This document shows, piece after piece, positions 51,781-60,679 of a stretch of 64,000 nt of DNA (position 1 is the stretch's first letter; every line of letters starts with the position of its first letter). The position numbers and the translations under genes are program-made. The notes beneath the pieces were generated by a model. That model was given only the letters and a program-made list of their open reading frames with translations, was not told where the DNA came from and searched no databases. This stretch comes from Pelomonas sp. Root1237 (GTDB taxonomy: Bacteria; Pseudomonadota; Gammaproteobacteria; Burkholderiales; Burkholderiaceae_C), in contig NZ_LMDK01000002.1 of assembly GCF_001425055.1 (NCBI RefSeq), forward strand, positions 1 to 64,000. The letters run 5' to 3'.

Positions 51781-52119
51781 ATGGCCAACCCGCCCCGCTA
51801 CCTTGCTCCCAAGAGCGTGCGCGTCAGCGTCCCGTCGCCGACACCGGTGGCCGACGCGTTGCGTGCTCACGAGGGCCTGAGTCAGCTCAATGCGCGCCTG
51901 GAGGCGTCACGGCGGCGGCTGCGCATCATCGGGCCCGCGTTGCCGGGCAATCTGCTGGCCAGCCTGCAACCCGGGCCGCTGGACGAAGAAGGCTGGAGCC
52001 TGCTGGCCGCCAACGCGGCCGTCGCCGCCAAGCTGCGCCATCTGCTGCCCCGGCTGGAAGCCCTGCTGGCCCAGGCCGGGCTGCCTGGACATATCCGCGT
52101 GAAGCTGATCCAGAAATAG
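51781..52119 (+). CDS. DciA-like DUF721 protein
   Basis: The 112-residue basic protein resembles DciA (DUF721), the replicative-helicase loader in bacteria without DnaC. The RRRLRIIGPALPGNLLASLQPG segment and the later LRHLLPRLEALLAQAGLPG helix suggest the N-terminal KH-like DciA domain. The match is short and the N-terminus is unusual, so the assignment is moderate. It is divergent from secA, a typical neighbour of dciA in Proteobacteria, which supports the call. Confidence 0.7.
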   Translation: MANPPRYLAPKSVRVSVPSPTPVADALRAHEGLSQLNARLEASRRRLRIIGPALPGNLLASLQPGPLDEEGWSLLAANAAVAAKLRHLLPRLEALLAQAGLPGHIRVKLIQK

Positions 52120-52128
52120 GCGCACATG

Positions 52129-52161
52129 AAAAAACCCACTGTCGCGAGACAGTGGGTTTTT
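52129..52161. terminator. Bidirectional intrinsic terminator
   Basis: ACCCACTGTC pairs with GACAGTGGGT around a GCGA loop. It is flanked by AAAAA on the left and TTTTT on the right, so it can end transcripts from both strands: the DciA-like gene (plus) and the tRNA-Thr (minus). Confidence 0.9.
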
Positions 52162-52164
52162 GAT

Positions 52165-52240
52165 TGGTGCCGGCTATCGGATTCGAACTGATGACCTACC
52201 GCTTACAAGGCGGTTGCTCTACCAACTGAGCTAAGCCGGC
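52165..52240 (-). tRNA. tRNA-Thr (anticodon TGT)
   Basis: On the minus strand the 76-nt sequence begins GCCGGCTTAGCTCAG and ends with an encoded CCA (52165-52167). The anticodon arm ACCGC/GCGGT encloses the loop CTTGTAA with anticodon TGT, decoding ACA and related Thr codons. The TTCGAATC T-loop and the GCCGGC acceptor stem are complete. Confidence 0.97.
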
Positions 52241-52265
52241 GAAAAACAGGCGAGATTCTAGTCGC

Positions 52266-52775
52266 TCACTTCACCCGTTTGAGTGAAGGCCGCGGGCCAC
52301 CGCTGGGCGCGTCGGGTGGCGGGGGCGTGTCATCGCCCTCGTCGTCGCTGGCTTCGCTGGCCAGACGCAGGCCGCTGCGGCGCGGCTCCTGCGGCGCCGG
52401 GCTGGGCAGCGGTGCACCTTCGGCCAGCGCCTCGGGCGCCGGAAAGGCCATGCCCTGGCCGTTCTCGCGGGCGTAGATCGCGACAACATGATCCACCGGC
52501 ACGACGATCTCTCGCGCGACGCCGCCGAAGCGCGCCTTGAACTGGATGAACTCGTTGCCGAGATCCAGTCCGCTGGTGGCATCGAAGCCGACGTTCAGCA
52601 CGATCTCGTTGTTGGACACGTACTCCATCGGCACCTGCACCGAACGATCGACGTGGACCGCGATATAGGGCGTGAAGCCGTTGTCCGTGCACCAGTCGTG
52701 CAGCGCGCGGATCAGGTACGGGCGGGTGGACGTGCCGTTGCCCGCGCCACCTTCAACTCCTTGCGATTTATCCAT
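52266..52775 (-). CDS. sspB: ClpXP protease specificity-enhancing factor SspB
   Basis: The 169-residue adaptor tethers ssrA-tagged proteins to ClpXP. The structured domain (about residues 17-115) shows TRPYLIRALHDWCTDNGFTPYIAV and VSNNEIVLNVGFDATSGLDLGNEFIQFKARFGG, followed by an acidic and proline-rich flexible tail ending in a basic ClpX-binding tip (LKRVK). It is directly downstream of sspA, as in Proteobacteria generally. Confidence 0.95.
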   Translation of the reverse strand: MDKSQGVEGGAGNGTSTRPYLIRALHDWCTDNGFTPYIAVHVDRSVQVPMEYVSNNEIVLNVGFDATSGLDLGNEFIQFKARFGGVAREIVVPVDHVVAIYARENGQGMAFPAPEALAEGAPLPSPAPQEPRRSGLRLASEASDDEGDDTPPPPDAPSGGPRPSLKRVK

Positions 52776-52830
52776 GTACGACAGTCAACCCGGTCAGGGT
52801 GCAATACGGTCTGTAGACCCCGCGGCCGCC

Positions 52831-52901
52831 ATGGAACCGGCTTTGCCGGGCCACTGACGGCGCCCCCTTGAGGGGGAAGCGCACAGCGCTTCGGGGTGGG
52901 C
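52831..52901. repeat. Dispersed hairpin element between sspA and sspB
   Basis: The 71-bp stretch carries CCGGCTTTGCCGG, CCCCCTTGAGGGGG and a GCGCACAGCGC hairpin followed by TTCGGGGTGGGC. The CCCCCTTGAGGGGG element with its trailing GGGGTGGGC occurs repeatedly in Burkholderiales intergenic regions. This placement, right after the sspA stop, may act as a weak terminator or mRNA 3' end. Confidence 0.55.
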
Positions 52902-52903
52902 AA

Positions 52904-53521
52904 TCAACGGCGCATGACCTTTTCCGAGGGCGTCAGCGCCTCGATGTAGGCCGGGCGGCTGAAGATGCGCTCGGCGTACTTGAGCAGCGGCAGCGCGTTC
53001 TTGGACATGTCGATGCCGTAGTAGTCCAGGCGCCACAGCAGCGGCGCGATGGCCACGTCGAGCATCGAGAAGTCGTCGCCCAGCATGTACTTGTTCTTCA
53101 GGAAGATCGGCGCGAGCTGGGTCAGGCGGTCGCGGATCTGCGAGCGGGCCTTTTCGAGCTGCTTGTCGGTCGCCTTGGTCGTCGTGCCGCGGCCCTCGAG
53201 GATGTTCACGTGGGCGAACAGCTCCTTTTCGAAGTTCAGCAGGAACAGGCGCACGCGGGCACGGGCCACCGGATCGCCGGGCATCAGCTGCGGGTGCGGG
53301 AAGCGCTCGTCGATGTACTCGTTGATGATGTGCGACTCGTACAGGATGAGGTCGCGCTCGACGAGGATGGGCACCTCGTTGTACGGGTTCATCAAAGCGA
53401 TGTCTTCGGGCTTCGCGAACAGGTCAACGTCACGGATTTCGAAGTCCATGCCTTTCTCGAACAGCACGAAGCGGCAGCGGTGCGAGTAGGGGTCGGTGGT
53501 ACCGGAGTAAAGGACCATCAT
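52904..53521 (-). CDS. sspA: Stringent starvation protein A (SspA)
   Basis: The 205-residue GST-fold protein binds RNA polymerase. The thioredoxin-like N-terminus reads VLYSGTTDPYSHRCRFVLFEKGMDFE, the helix NPYNEVPILVERD follows, and the C-terminal helical domain ends near RPAYIEALTPSEKVMRR. As in SspA, the catalytic glutathione Tyr/Ser is absent. Start at 53521 (one of two adjacent ATG). It follows petC on the same strand, the usual Burkholderiales order. Confidence 0.96.
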   Translation of the reverse strand: MMVLYSGTTDPYSHRCRFVLFEKGMDFEIRDVDLFAKPEDIALMNPYNEVPILVERDLILYESHIINEYIDERFPHPQLMPGDPVARARVRLFLLNFEKELFAHVNILEGRGTTTKATDKQLEKARSQIRDRLTQLAPIFLKNKYMLGDDFSMLDVAIAPLLWRLDYYGIDMSKNALPLLKYAERIFSRPAYIEALTPSEKVMRR

Positions 53522-53663
53522 GGCTTGGGCTCCCGAGGGGTCAGTCAATCAAAAACGCGCGACGGCTGGGGCCGCGCTGAAAAAGCAAACGCAGTGGGTG
53601 GCTACAAGCGCGCCCCACTGCGTGTTTCGACACCGCCCGAGAGCGGTGCCGGGATGGACGGGC

Positions 53664-54434
53664 TTACTTCACGTCCTTCCAGTACGAGGCGTTCAGGCGC
53701 CAGGCAAACACGGTCAGGATGGACAGGAAGATCAGCACGATCACGCCGAGCTGAAAGCGCTGGCCCTGCGCGGGCTCGCCCATCCACTGCAAATAGGCAA
53801 CCAGGTCGGCCACGGCTTCGTCGTACTGGCGCTCGGACAAAGTACCTGGCGTCAGTTGCTGATAGCCGGCGAAGACGTGGGTCTTCTTGTCGTGGTCGTG
53901 CGGGTCGGCGACTTCCTCGAACTTGGCGGCGCGCTGGCCTTGCAGCTCCCACATCACATGCGGCATCGCGACGCTGGGGAAGGCCATGTTGTTCCAACCG
54001 GTGGCCTTGGTGTCGTCGCGGTAGAAGCTCCGCATGTAGGTGTAGAGATAGTCCGCACCCGAGCCCTTGGCACCGTCGGCACGCGAGCGGGCGATGACGC
54101 TGAGGTCGGGCGGGTTGGCGCCGAACCAGGCCTTGGCGTCCTTCGGGTCGATGCTGACCTTCATGGTCTCACCGACCTTCTCGGCCGCGAACAGCAGGTT
54201 GTTCTTGATGTCGGCCTCGGACAGGCCAATGTCGCGCATGCGGTTGTAGCGCATGTAGGCGGCCGAGTGGCAGTTCAGGCAGTAGTTGACGAACAGCTTG
54301 GCGCCGCTTTGCAGCGCCGCCATGTCCGACATCTTTTCCTTGGGGAACTTGTCCCACTCGATGCCGCCGGTGTTGGCCTGGGCGGCACCCACGAAGCCCA
54401 GGGTGGCCAGCAGGAGAGCGATCAGCTTTTTCAT
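53664..54434 (-). CDS. petC: Ubiquinol-cytochrome c reductase cytochrome c1
   Basis: The 256-residue subunit has a signal peptide, heme c site CLNCH (near residue 52), the conserved MRYNRMRDIG, the Met ligand in VAMPHVMWELQG and a C-terminal TM anchor (about 223-243). It passes electrons from the Rieske centre to soluble cytochrome c. The frame continues upstream as an antisense shadow of petB; the true start is 54434. It is the third gene of the petA-petB-petC operon. Confidence 0.96.
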   Translation of the reverse strand: MKKLIALLLATLGFVGAAQANTGGIEWDKFPKEKMSDMAALQSGAKLFVNYCLNCHSAAYMRYNRMRDIGLSEADIKNNLLFAAEKVGETMKVSIDPKDAKAWFGANPPDLSVIARSRADGAKGSGADYLYTYMRSFYRDDTKATGWNNMAFPSVAMPHVMWELQGQRAAKFEEVADPHDHDKKTHVFAGYQQLTPGTLSERQYDEAVADLVAYLQWMGEPAQGQRFQLGVIVLIFLSILTVFAWRLNASYWKDVK

Positions 54435-54454
54435 TGGTGTTGTTGCTCCGCGGC

Positions 54455-55861
54455 TCAGTGGGCGTGGAAGGTCACACGGTCCGGCACGGCCTTGGGCGTG
54501 CCGAGGCGGCTCCACCAGGGCATCAGCAGGAAGAAGCCGAAGTAGAACAAGGTGCCCACCTGGGCGACCAAGGTGCCCACGTCGCTCGGCGGCTGGATGC
54601 CGAGGTAGCCCAGCCACAGGAAGAAGACGACGAAGACGGCATACACATACTTGTGCCAGTCGGGGCGGTAGCGGATCGATTTGACCGGGCTGTGATCCAG
54701 CCAGGGCAGGAAGAACAGGATGATGACCGCGCCACCCATGACGACCACGCCCCAGAACTTGGCGTCGAAGACCTTGAGCAGGAAGATCAGCACGGCGGCC
54801 GCCACCAGCAGGGCCACCTTGGCGGCACCGCCGAACTTGCCCTTCAGGAAGCTCACGACGGCCGCGACGGCGACGACGCCGCACAGCACGTTGACCATGG
54901 TGTCGGTCGTCGCGCGCAGCATCGAGTAGAACGGCGTGAAGTACCAGACCGGGGCGATGTGAGCCGGCGTCTTCAGCGGGTCGGCCGGGATGAAGTTGTT
55001 GTACTCCAGGAAGTAGCCGCCCAGTTCCGGCGCGAAGAACAGGATGGCGGTGAAGGCCATCAGGAAGATGCAGACGCCGTAGATGTCGTGCACCGTGTAG
55101 AACGGATGGAAGGCGATGCCGTCCAGCGGGATGCCGGTCTTCGGGTCCTTGTGCTTCTTGATCTCGACGCCGTCGGGGTTGTTGGAACCGACATCGTGCA
55201 GGGCCAGCAGGTGGGCAACCACCAGGCCCAGCAGCACCAGCGGCACGGCGATGACGTGGAAGCTGAAGAAGCGGTTCAGGGTCGCGTCGCCAACCACGTA
55301 GTCGCCGCGGATCATCAGCGCCAGGTCCGGGCCGACGAAGGGCACGGCAGCGAACAGGTTCACGATGACCTGGGCGCCCCAGTAGCTCATCTGGCCCCAT
55401 GGCAGCAGATAGCCCATGAAGGCTTCGGCCATCAGGCACAGGAAGATCGCGCAGCCGAAGATCCAGACCAGCTCACGCGGCTTGCGGTAGCTGCCGTAGA
55501 TCAGGCCGCGGAACATGTGCAGGTAGACAACGACAAAGAAGGCCGAGGCGCCCGTGCTGTGCATGTAGCGGATCAGCCAGCCCCAGGGCACATCGCGCAT
55601 GATGTACTCGACCGACGCGAAGGCCAGGCCTGCGTCGGGCTTGTAGTGCATCACCAGGAAGATGCCGGTGACGATCTGGATCACGAGGACCAGCAGCGCC
55701 AGCGAGCCGAAGATGTACCACCAGTTGAAGTTCTTCGGCGCGTAGTACTCCGACATGTGGACCTTGTAGGCGTCGAACGCGGTCGGGAACCGGTTCTCCA
55801 GCCAGGTCATGGTCTTCACGCCTGCCGAGGCGCCTGCGGGTGCTTCTTTGAATTCAGCCAT
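54455..55861 (-). CDS. petB: Ubiquinol-cytochrome c reductase cytochrome b
   Basis: The 468-residue subunit carries both b hemes. The His ligands are in YMHSTGASAFFVVVYLHMFRG and FHVIAVPLVLLGLVVAHLLALH. The Qo-site motif is PVWYFTPF, the form found in betaproteobacteria in place of PEWY. Eight to nine TM helices and a basic C-terminus are visible. It starts 18 bp after petA ends. Confidence 0.97.
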   Translation of the reverse strand: MAEFKEAPAGASAGVKTMTWLENRFPTAFDAYKVHMSEYYAPKNFNWWYIFGSLALLVLVIQIVTGIFLVMHYKPDAGLAFASVEYIMRDVPWGWLIRYMHSTGASAFFVVVYLHMFRGLIYGSYRKPRELVWIFGCAIFLCLMAEAFMGYLLPWGQMSYWGAQVIVNLFAAVPFVGPDLALMIRGDYVVGDATLNRFFSFHVIAVPLVLLGLVVAHLLALHDVGSNNPDGVEIKKHKDPKTGIPLDGIAFHPFYTVHDIYGVCIFLMAFTAILFFAPELGGYFLEYNNFIPADPLKTPAHIAPVWYFTPFYSMLRATTDTMVNVLCGVVAVAAVVSFLKGKFGGAAKVALLVAAAVLIFLLKVFDAKFWGVVVMGGAVIILFFLPWLDHSPVKSIRYRPDWHKYVYAVFVVFFLWLGYLGIQPPSDVGTLVAQVGTLFYFGFFLLMPWWSRLGTPKAVPDRVTFHAH

Positions 55862-55879
55862 GTCTCGTCCCGTGCTCCG

Positions 55880-56476
55880 TTAGGCCTTCTTGTCTTCACC
55901 GATGACCAGCCGGGTGTCCGACAGATACATGTATGGCGGCACTTCGAGGTTGTCGGGCGCGGGCTTGTTCTTGAACACGCGGCCGGCCATGTCGAAGGTC
56001 GAACCGTGGCAGGGGCACAGGAAACCGCCCGCCCAGTCATCCGGCAGCGAGGGCTGGGCGCCGGTTGCGAACTTGTCGCTCGGCGAGCAGCCCAGGTGCG
56101 AGCAGATGCCGACGACGACGAGGTACTCGGGCTTGATCGAGCGGTTCTCGTTCTTGGCGTAGTCGGGGATGGGGAAGGCCTTGCGGTCTGAGTTCGGGTC
56201 GGCCAGCTGGCCGTCGTTCTTCTTCAGGGCCTCGAGCTGTTCCGGCGTGCGGCGCACGATCCAGACCGGCTTGCCACGCCATTCGACGGTCAGCTTCTCA
56301 CCGGGCTTGATGCCGGAGATGTCGACCTCGACGGGGGCACCAGCGGCCTTGGCGCGCTCGCTCGGCGCAAAAGTGCTGACGAAGGGCACGGCAGTCGCAA
56401 CGCCACCAACGGCGCCGGCGCAACCGGTTGCAATCAACCAGGTGCGCTTGCCTTGGTCCACTTGCTGGTCACTCAT
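55880..56476 (-). CDS. petA: Ubiquinol-cytochrome c reductase Rieske iron-sulfur subunit
   Basis: The 198-residue subunit has an N-terminal twin-arginine-like TM anchor (QGKRTWLIATGCAGAVGGV) and the 2Fe-2S cluster boxes GICSHLGC (near residue 127) and LCPCHGSTFD (near 154). The cluster-bearing head moves between cytochrome b and c1. It is the first gene of the pet operon; the region 56477-56650 toward mscL holds its promoter. Confidence 0.97.
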   Translation of the reverse strand: MSDQQVDQGKRTWLIATGCAGAVGGVATAVPFVSTFAPSERAKAAGAPVEVDISGIKPGEKLTVEWRGKPVWIVRRTPEQLEALKKNDGQLADPNSDRKAFPIPDYAKNENRSIKPEYLVVVGICSHLGCSPSDKFATGAQPSLPDDWAGGFLCPCHGSTFDMAGRVFKNKPAPDNLEVPPYMYLSDTRLVIGEDKKA

Positions 56477-56650
56477 GAGGGTCCTCTAAAGAGACTTCTG
56501 ATCAGGGGCAGCCCAGGATTCTAACGGACGCTTACCCGAGGCTCGGCCAAGCGACGACCGACCGCAGGTTTACCCGCCTTCTAGCTCGCCGGACTTGGCG
56601 CCAACATCCGTCCGAGTCATCTCACAGACATCGCCATCCAGGAGCCCCGC

Positions 56651-57073
56651 ATGAGTTTCTTCTCCGAGTTCAAGGAGTTTGCCGTCAAAGGCAATGTCGT
56701 CGACCTGGCGGTCGGCGTGATCATCGGCGGCGCCTTCGGCAAGATCGTCGACTCCCTGGTCGGCGACGTCATCATGCCGGTCGTCAGCAAGATCTTCGGC
56801 GGCCTGGATTTCAGCAATTACTTCATCCCGCTGGCCGGCCAGACGGCCACGACGCTGGCCGAAGCCAAGAAAACCGGCGCCGTGCTGGCCTACGGCAGCT
56901 TCCTGACCGTGTCGCTGAATTTCATCATCCTGGCCTTCGTCATCTTCCTGATGATTCAGCAGATCAACCGCCTCAAGCGCGAACCCGAAGCCGCGGCCGC
57001 GCCGGCCGAGCCGCCGGCCACGCCGGAAGACATTCAACTGCTGCGGGAGATTCGCGATTCGCTGAAGCGCTAA
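56651..57073 (+). CDS. mscL: Large-conductance mechanosensitive channel MscL
   Basis: The 140-residue protein has the cytoplasmic N-terminal helix [31 protein letters not shown] with the pore-gating TM1, a periplasmic loop, TM2 ([19 protein letters not shown]) and the acidic/basic C-terminal bundle. It opens at near-lytic tension. An intrinsic terminator follows 19 bp after the stop. Confidence 0.97.
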   Translation: MSFFSEFKEFAVKGNVVDLAVGVIIGGAFGKIVDSLVGDVIMPVVSKIFGGLDFSNYFIPLAGQTATTLAEAKKTGAVLAYGSFLTVSLNFIILAFVIFLMIQQINRLKREPEAAAAPAEPPATPEDIQLLREIRDSLKR

Positions 57074-57091
57074 GCTCTCGCGCCGCCCGTC

Positions 57092-57122
57092 GCCCGGTAA
57101 GCAATGGTTACCGGGCTTTTTT
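57092..57122 (+). terminator. Intrinsic terminator of mscL
   Basis: GCCCGGTAA at 57092-57100 pairs perfectly with TTACCGGGC at 57108-57116, followed by six T. It lies 19 bp after the mscL stop codon. Confidence 0.92.
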
Positions 57123-57203
57123 GTGCCAGGAATTTGGCAACTGGTTGAAAACCCGCGCCTGTTGCAGGCGCGATACTTTCAATGCAGCTCGTGCCACCAG
57201 TTG

Positions 57204-59618
57204 ATGAACGCGCCAGAGATACGCCTGAACCCGCACCTCGAAGCCTCGCTGACCCGCATTCGTCTGGCGGGTGAGCAGGCGGCCGAGCGCTGCGCGGAGG
57301 GTCTGGGGCTGTCGGCGTTGTCCTCCGGGCAGGTCAAGCGCCGCGACACCCTGCTCGCGGCTCAATTCGTGTTCCGCCAGCAACAAGGCGTGTTCTCGCA
57401 GCGTTTTGTGCAGAGCTTGCGCAAACAGGTGTCGGCCGAACAATCCGATACCAAGCCGCCGCAGGCGGCGCCCACGGCCAAAAAGGCCTGGGGCGAGCTT
57501 TCGCTGATGGACGACGACCAGGTCAACAACCTGGTGGCCGCGGACCGCATCGGCCTGGCCATTGGCCACCACTGCGAGTGGGAGTTGCGCGAGGTCGAGT
57601 CCTATGTCGCCGGCATTCAGGTCGGTGAACGCAACCCCTTGCGGCCCGAGCTCATCGGCCAGGGCCTGCTTGATGCCATCCAGGCCATCACCGACGACCC
57701 TGTCACCCGCCAGACGCTGACTGACGAATTGACTCGCGCGCTGGCCCAGGAGATGCGCGCCTGCTATGCCGATATTGCCGAGCTGCTGCGCTCGCGCGGC
57801 CTGCGACCCCAGGACTTGCGCGTGCGGGCGACGCCGGATGGCGCCGCCTCGCGCCTCGGCGGCCTGGGCGCAGCCACCCAACCCGGCGATCTCGATTCGG
57901 GCCATGGCGGCATGTCCAGCCGCGGCGGCTACGGCGGCTCGGCGCATGGTGGCCTGAGCAGCCAGGGAGGCCCCGGCGGCGGCCGCAACAGCGGCTTCGG
58001 TGGGGCCGGCGGCGGCTTTGGCAGCCGCGGCGGCGGAGGCAGCGGCGGCATTGGCCGGGTCGACCCCCAGATGATGGACCTGCTGCGCCGCCTGGCGCAG
58101 ACGCCCGGCGCCTACGAGCCGGCCTATGACAGCCACGGCAACTCCAGCCGCATGGGCCTTGACACCCTCAGCGGCGAGCCCAGCGCCTGGGGGCAGATGC
58201 CGCTGCCGCCCAACCTGATCAACCAGCATCGCGACGAACTGCGTCAGATGGCCACGGGCCGGCTGGACCACATGGTCATCGACGTCGTCGCCGGCCTGTT
58301 CGACCAGATCCTGTCCGACCCCAAGGTGCCGCCGCAGATGGCGCGCCTGCTGGCCCGCCTGCAGCTGCCCGTGCTGCGCGTGGCCCTGGGCGACGAAACC
58401 TTCTTCTCCTCGCGCCGCCATCCGGTGCGGGTGTTCGTCAACCGCATGGCGTCCCTCGCCTGCGCCTTTGAGGACTTCAGCGACGATCCCGGCCGCTCCT
58501 TCCTGGCCCATGTGCGCGACCTCGTGCAGGACGTCGCCCAGGGCGATTTCGACCGCATGGACGTCTACACGTCCAAGTTGGACGCCCTGGAAGCCTTCAT
58601 CACCGAGCAGACCCGCAGCACGCTGAAGGCTGCCGGCGACGCCGCTGCCGTCGTCGAGCGCCGCGAGACCGACCTGCGCCTGCAGCAGCGCTACGCCCTG
58701 CAACTGCAGCAGCAGCTCGCTCGTGTGCCAATGCAGGACTTCCTGCGCACCTTCCTGGCTCAAGTCTGGTCCCAGGCCATCGTGCTGGCTTCGCGCGAGG
58801 GCGCGCCGGAGCGGGCCCTGCGCCTGCGCACGCTCGGCCGCACCCTGGTCATGAGCGTGCAGCCCAAGGGCGGCACGGCCGCGCGCGCCGATTTCCTGCG
58901 TGAGCTGCCCAATCTGATGCGCACCCTCAACGAGGGCATGGACCTGATCCGCTGGCCAGACGGCCCGCGCAAGGACTTCTTCGGCGTGCTGCTGCCCGCG
59001 CATGCCGAATCGCTGAAGGGCCAGGCCGCCAGCGCCCTGGACACCAACCTGCTGATCAAGCAGCTCGACCAGATCTTCGGCGTCGCGCCACCGGCCGAGG
59101 CCGACCTCGCCAAGCCCATGGCCGGCGAAACCGCGCCCGGCGACCTCGACGCTAGCCAGCGCCTGACGCCCGCCGAGGCCAAGAGCCTGGGCCTCGTCGA
59201 GGAAGCCAGCGTCGACTGGAACGGCGAGCTGGACCTCGACCTGTCAGGCAACGACGCGGCGGCCGCGGCCGAACCGCTGCAGGCTGTGGACATCTCCATC
59301 GACGGCCTGCCCGCCGCCGAGGGCGCACCCGAGGCCAGCAGCGGCGCCCTGCTGGTGGACAACATGCAGCTCGGCTTCGCCTACCAGATGCACACCGGCA
59401 ACGAATGGCAGAAGGTGCGCCTGGCCCATGTCAGCGCCGGGCGCAGCTTCTTCATCTTCACGCACGGCAACCGCCACCAGGAGACGGTGACGATGACGGC
59501 CCGCATGCTGCGAAAGCTCTGCGAGGCCGACCGCATGCGCGCCTATGAACACGGCCTGCTGCTGGAGCGCGCGACGGCTCGTGCCCGGGCGCAACTGGCG
59601 GCGCTCGGCGGCCGCTAG
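57204..59618 (+). CDS. DUF1631 family protein
   Basis: The 804-residue cytoplasmic protein matches DUF1631, a family found mainly in beta/gammaproteobacteria. It is largely helical with two Gly/Ser-rich linkers (about residues 210-270), a conserved LPPNLINQHRDELRQ region and a C-terminal domain (about 700-780) that may be PilZ-like (LAHVSAGRSFFIFTHGN). Function is unknown; a link to cyclic-di-GMP has been suggested for relatives. The ATG at 57204 is taken; a GTG 81 bp upstream is in frame but starts inside the terminator. It converges on pdxA with a 4-bp overlap. Confidence 0.8.
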   Translation: MNAPEIRLNPHLEASLTRIRLAGEQAAERCAEGLGLSALSSGQVKRRDTLLAAQFVFRQQQGVFSQRFVQSLRKQVSAEQSDTKPPQAAPTAKKAWGELSLMDDDQVNNLVAADRIGLAIGHHCEWELREVESYVAGIQVGERNPLRPELIGQGLLDAIQAITDDPVTRQTLTDELTRALAQEMRACYADIAELLRSRGLRPQDLRVRATPDGAASRLGGLGAATQPGDLDSGHGGMSSRGGYGGSAHGGLSSQGGPGGGRNSGFGGAGGGFGSRGGGGSGGIGRVDPQMMDLLRRLAQTPGAYEPAYDSHGNSSRMGLDTLSGEPSAWGQMPLPPNLINQHRDELRQMATGRLDHMVIDVVAGLFDQILSDPKVPPQMARLLARLQLPVLRVALGDETFFSSRRHPVRVFVNRMASLACAFEDFSDDPGRSFLAHVRDLVQDVAQGDFDRMDVYTSKLDALEAFITEQTRSTLKAAGDAAAVVERRETDLRLQQRYALQLQQQLARVPMQDFLRTFLAQVWSQAIVLASREGAPERALRLRTLGRTLVMSVQPKGGTAARADFLRELPNLMRTLNEGMDLIRWPDGPRKDFFGVLLPAHAESLKGQAASALDTNLLIKQLDQIFGVAPPAEADLAKPMAGETAPGDLDASQRLTPAEAKSLGLVEEASVDWNGELDLDLSGNDAAAAAEPLQAVDISIDGLPAAEGAPEASSGALLVDNMQLGFAYQMHTGNEWQKVRLAHVSAGRSFFIFTHGNRHQETVTMTARMLRKLCEADRMRAYEHGLLLERATARARAQLAALGGR

Positions 59619-60619
59619 CCGCCGATCAGCCGTCGCGCCATCGCCAGTGCCGCGCCCAGGCTGGCCGGGTCGGCCAGGCCTCGCCCCGCGATGTCGAAAG
59701 CCGTGCCGTGGTCGGGGCTGGTGCGCACGAAGGGCAGGCCCAGCGTCACGTTGACGCCCTGCTCCACCCCGAGGTATTTGACCGGGATCAAGCCATGGTC
59801 GTGCACCATCGCCACGACGACGTCGAACTCGCCGCGCCGGGCGCGCATGAAGATGGTGTCGGGCGCATAGGGGCCGCTGGCGTCCATGCCCGCGGCACGC
59901 GCGTCGGCGATGGCCGGCGCGATATGCAGGATCTCTTCATCACCGAACAAGCCGCCTTCGCCGGCATGCGGGTTCAGCCCAGCCACGGCAATGCGGGGCG
60001 CGGCGATGCCCATGCGCTGCAGCGCCGCCTGCGTGATGCGCAGCGTCTCTCCCACGGCCTCACGGGTCACGCGGGAGATGGCCTCACGCAGCGAGCAGTG
60101 GATGGTGACGAGCACCGTGCGCAGCTCCTCGTTGGCCAGCATCATGCGCACCGGCACGCCCCCCGCCAGGGCCTGCAGCATTTCCGTATGGCCCGGGTAG
60201 GGCGAGCCGGCCGCATGCAGGGCTTCCTTGTGAATGGGCGCCGTGATGAGGGCGCGCGCATGGCCCGCCTGGATCAGGCCGACGGCGGCCTCGATGCACA
60301 GGGCTGCGGCCGCGCCGGCACGGGCATCGACCTGGCCCAAGGGGGCATCGATCAAGCCTGCGGGCAGGCCAGCGGGCTGCCAGACTGGCAGGCAGCGCGG
60401 CGGTACGCGGCCTAACTCATCGGCCGCATGCAATTCGGCGACCGCCAGGCCACCGCCGGCAGCAGCGACCGCGCGCCTCATGACGGCAACGTCGCCGACC
60501 ACCAGGGCATCCCGCGGCATCTCGTGCCGCCACAACTTGGCGATGATCTCGGGACCGATGCCACAGGCATCACCCATGCTGAGGACCAGGGGCTGGCCTA
60601 GGGAGTTTTCCGGGGTCAT
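59615..60619 (-). CDS. pdxA: 4-Hydroxythreonine-4-phosphate dehydrogenase PdxA
   Basis: The 334-residue enzyme of pyridoxine synthesis shows LSMGDACGIGPEI at residues 12-24, ALITAPIHKEALHAAG (near 120), YPGHTEMLQ (near 140) and the metal-binding NPHAGEGGLFGDEE near 213. VAMVHDHGLIPVKYLG and TSPDHGTAFDIAG complete the family set. Two in-frame ATGs (60619, 60634) are possible. It is divergent from the DUF885 gene, leaving 60 bp. Confidence 0.94.
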   Translation of the reverse strand: MTPENSLGQPLVLSMGDACGIGPEIIAKLWRHEMPRDALVVGDVAVMRRAVAAAGGGLAVAELHAADELGRVPPRCLPVWQPAGLPAGLIDAPLGQVDARAGAAAALCIEAAVGLIQAGHARALITAPIHKEALHAAGSPYPGHTEMLQALAGGVPVRMMLANEELRTVLVTIHCSLREAISRVTREAVGETLRITQAALQRMGIAAPRIAVAGLNPHAGEGGLFGDEEILHIAPAIADARAAGMDASGPYAPDTIFMRARRGEFDVVVAMVHDHGLIPVKYLGVEQGVNVTLGLPFVRTSPDHGTAFDIAGRGLADPASLGAALAMARRLIGG

Positions 60620-60679
60620 GCCGCATTCTTTCATCACCCCGGCAGCGCGCTGGCAGACTGCCCACCGGCTCATCACGCC

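Noticed and set aside
54455-55439. Upstream extension of the cytochrome c1 reading frame
   Set aside because: The extension lies out of frame inside petB and is Arg/Pro-rich; the real c1 signal peptide starts at 54434.
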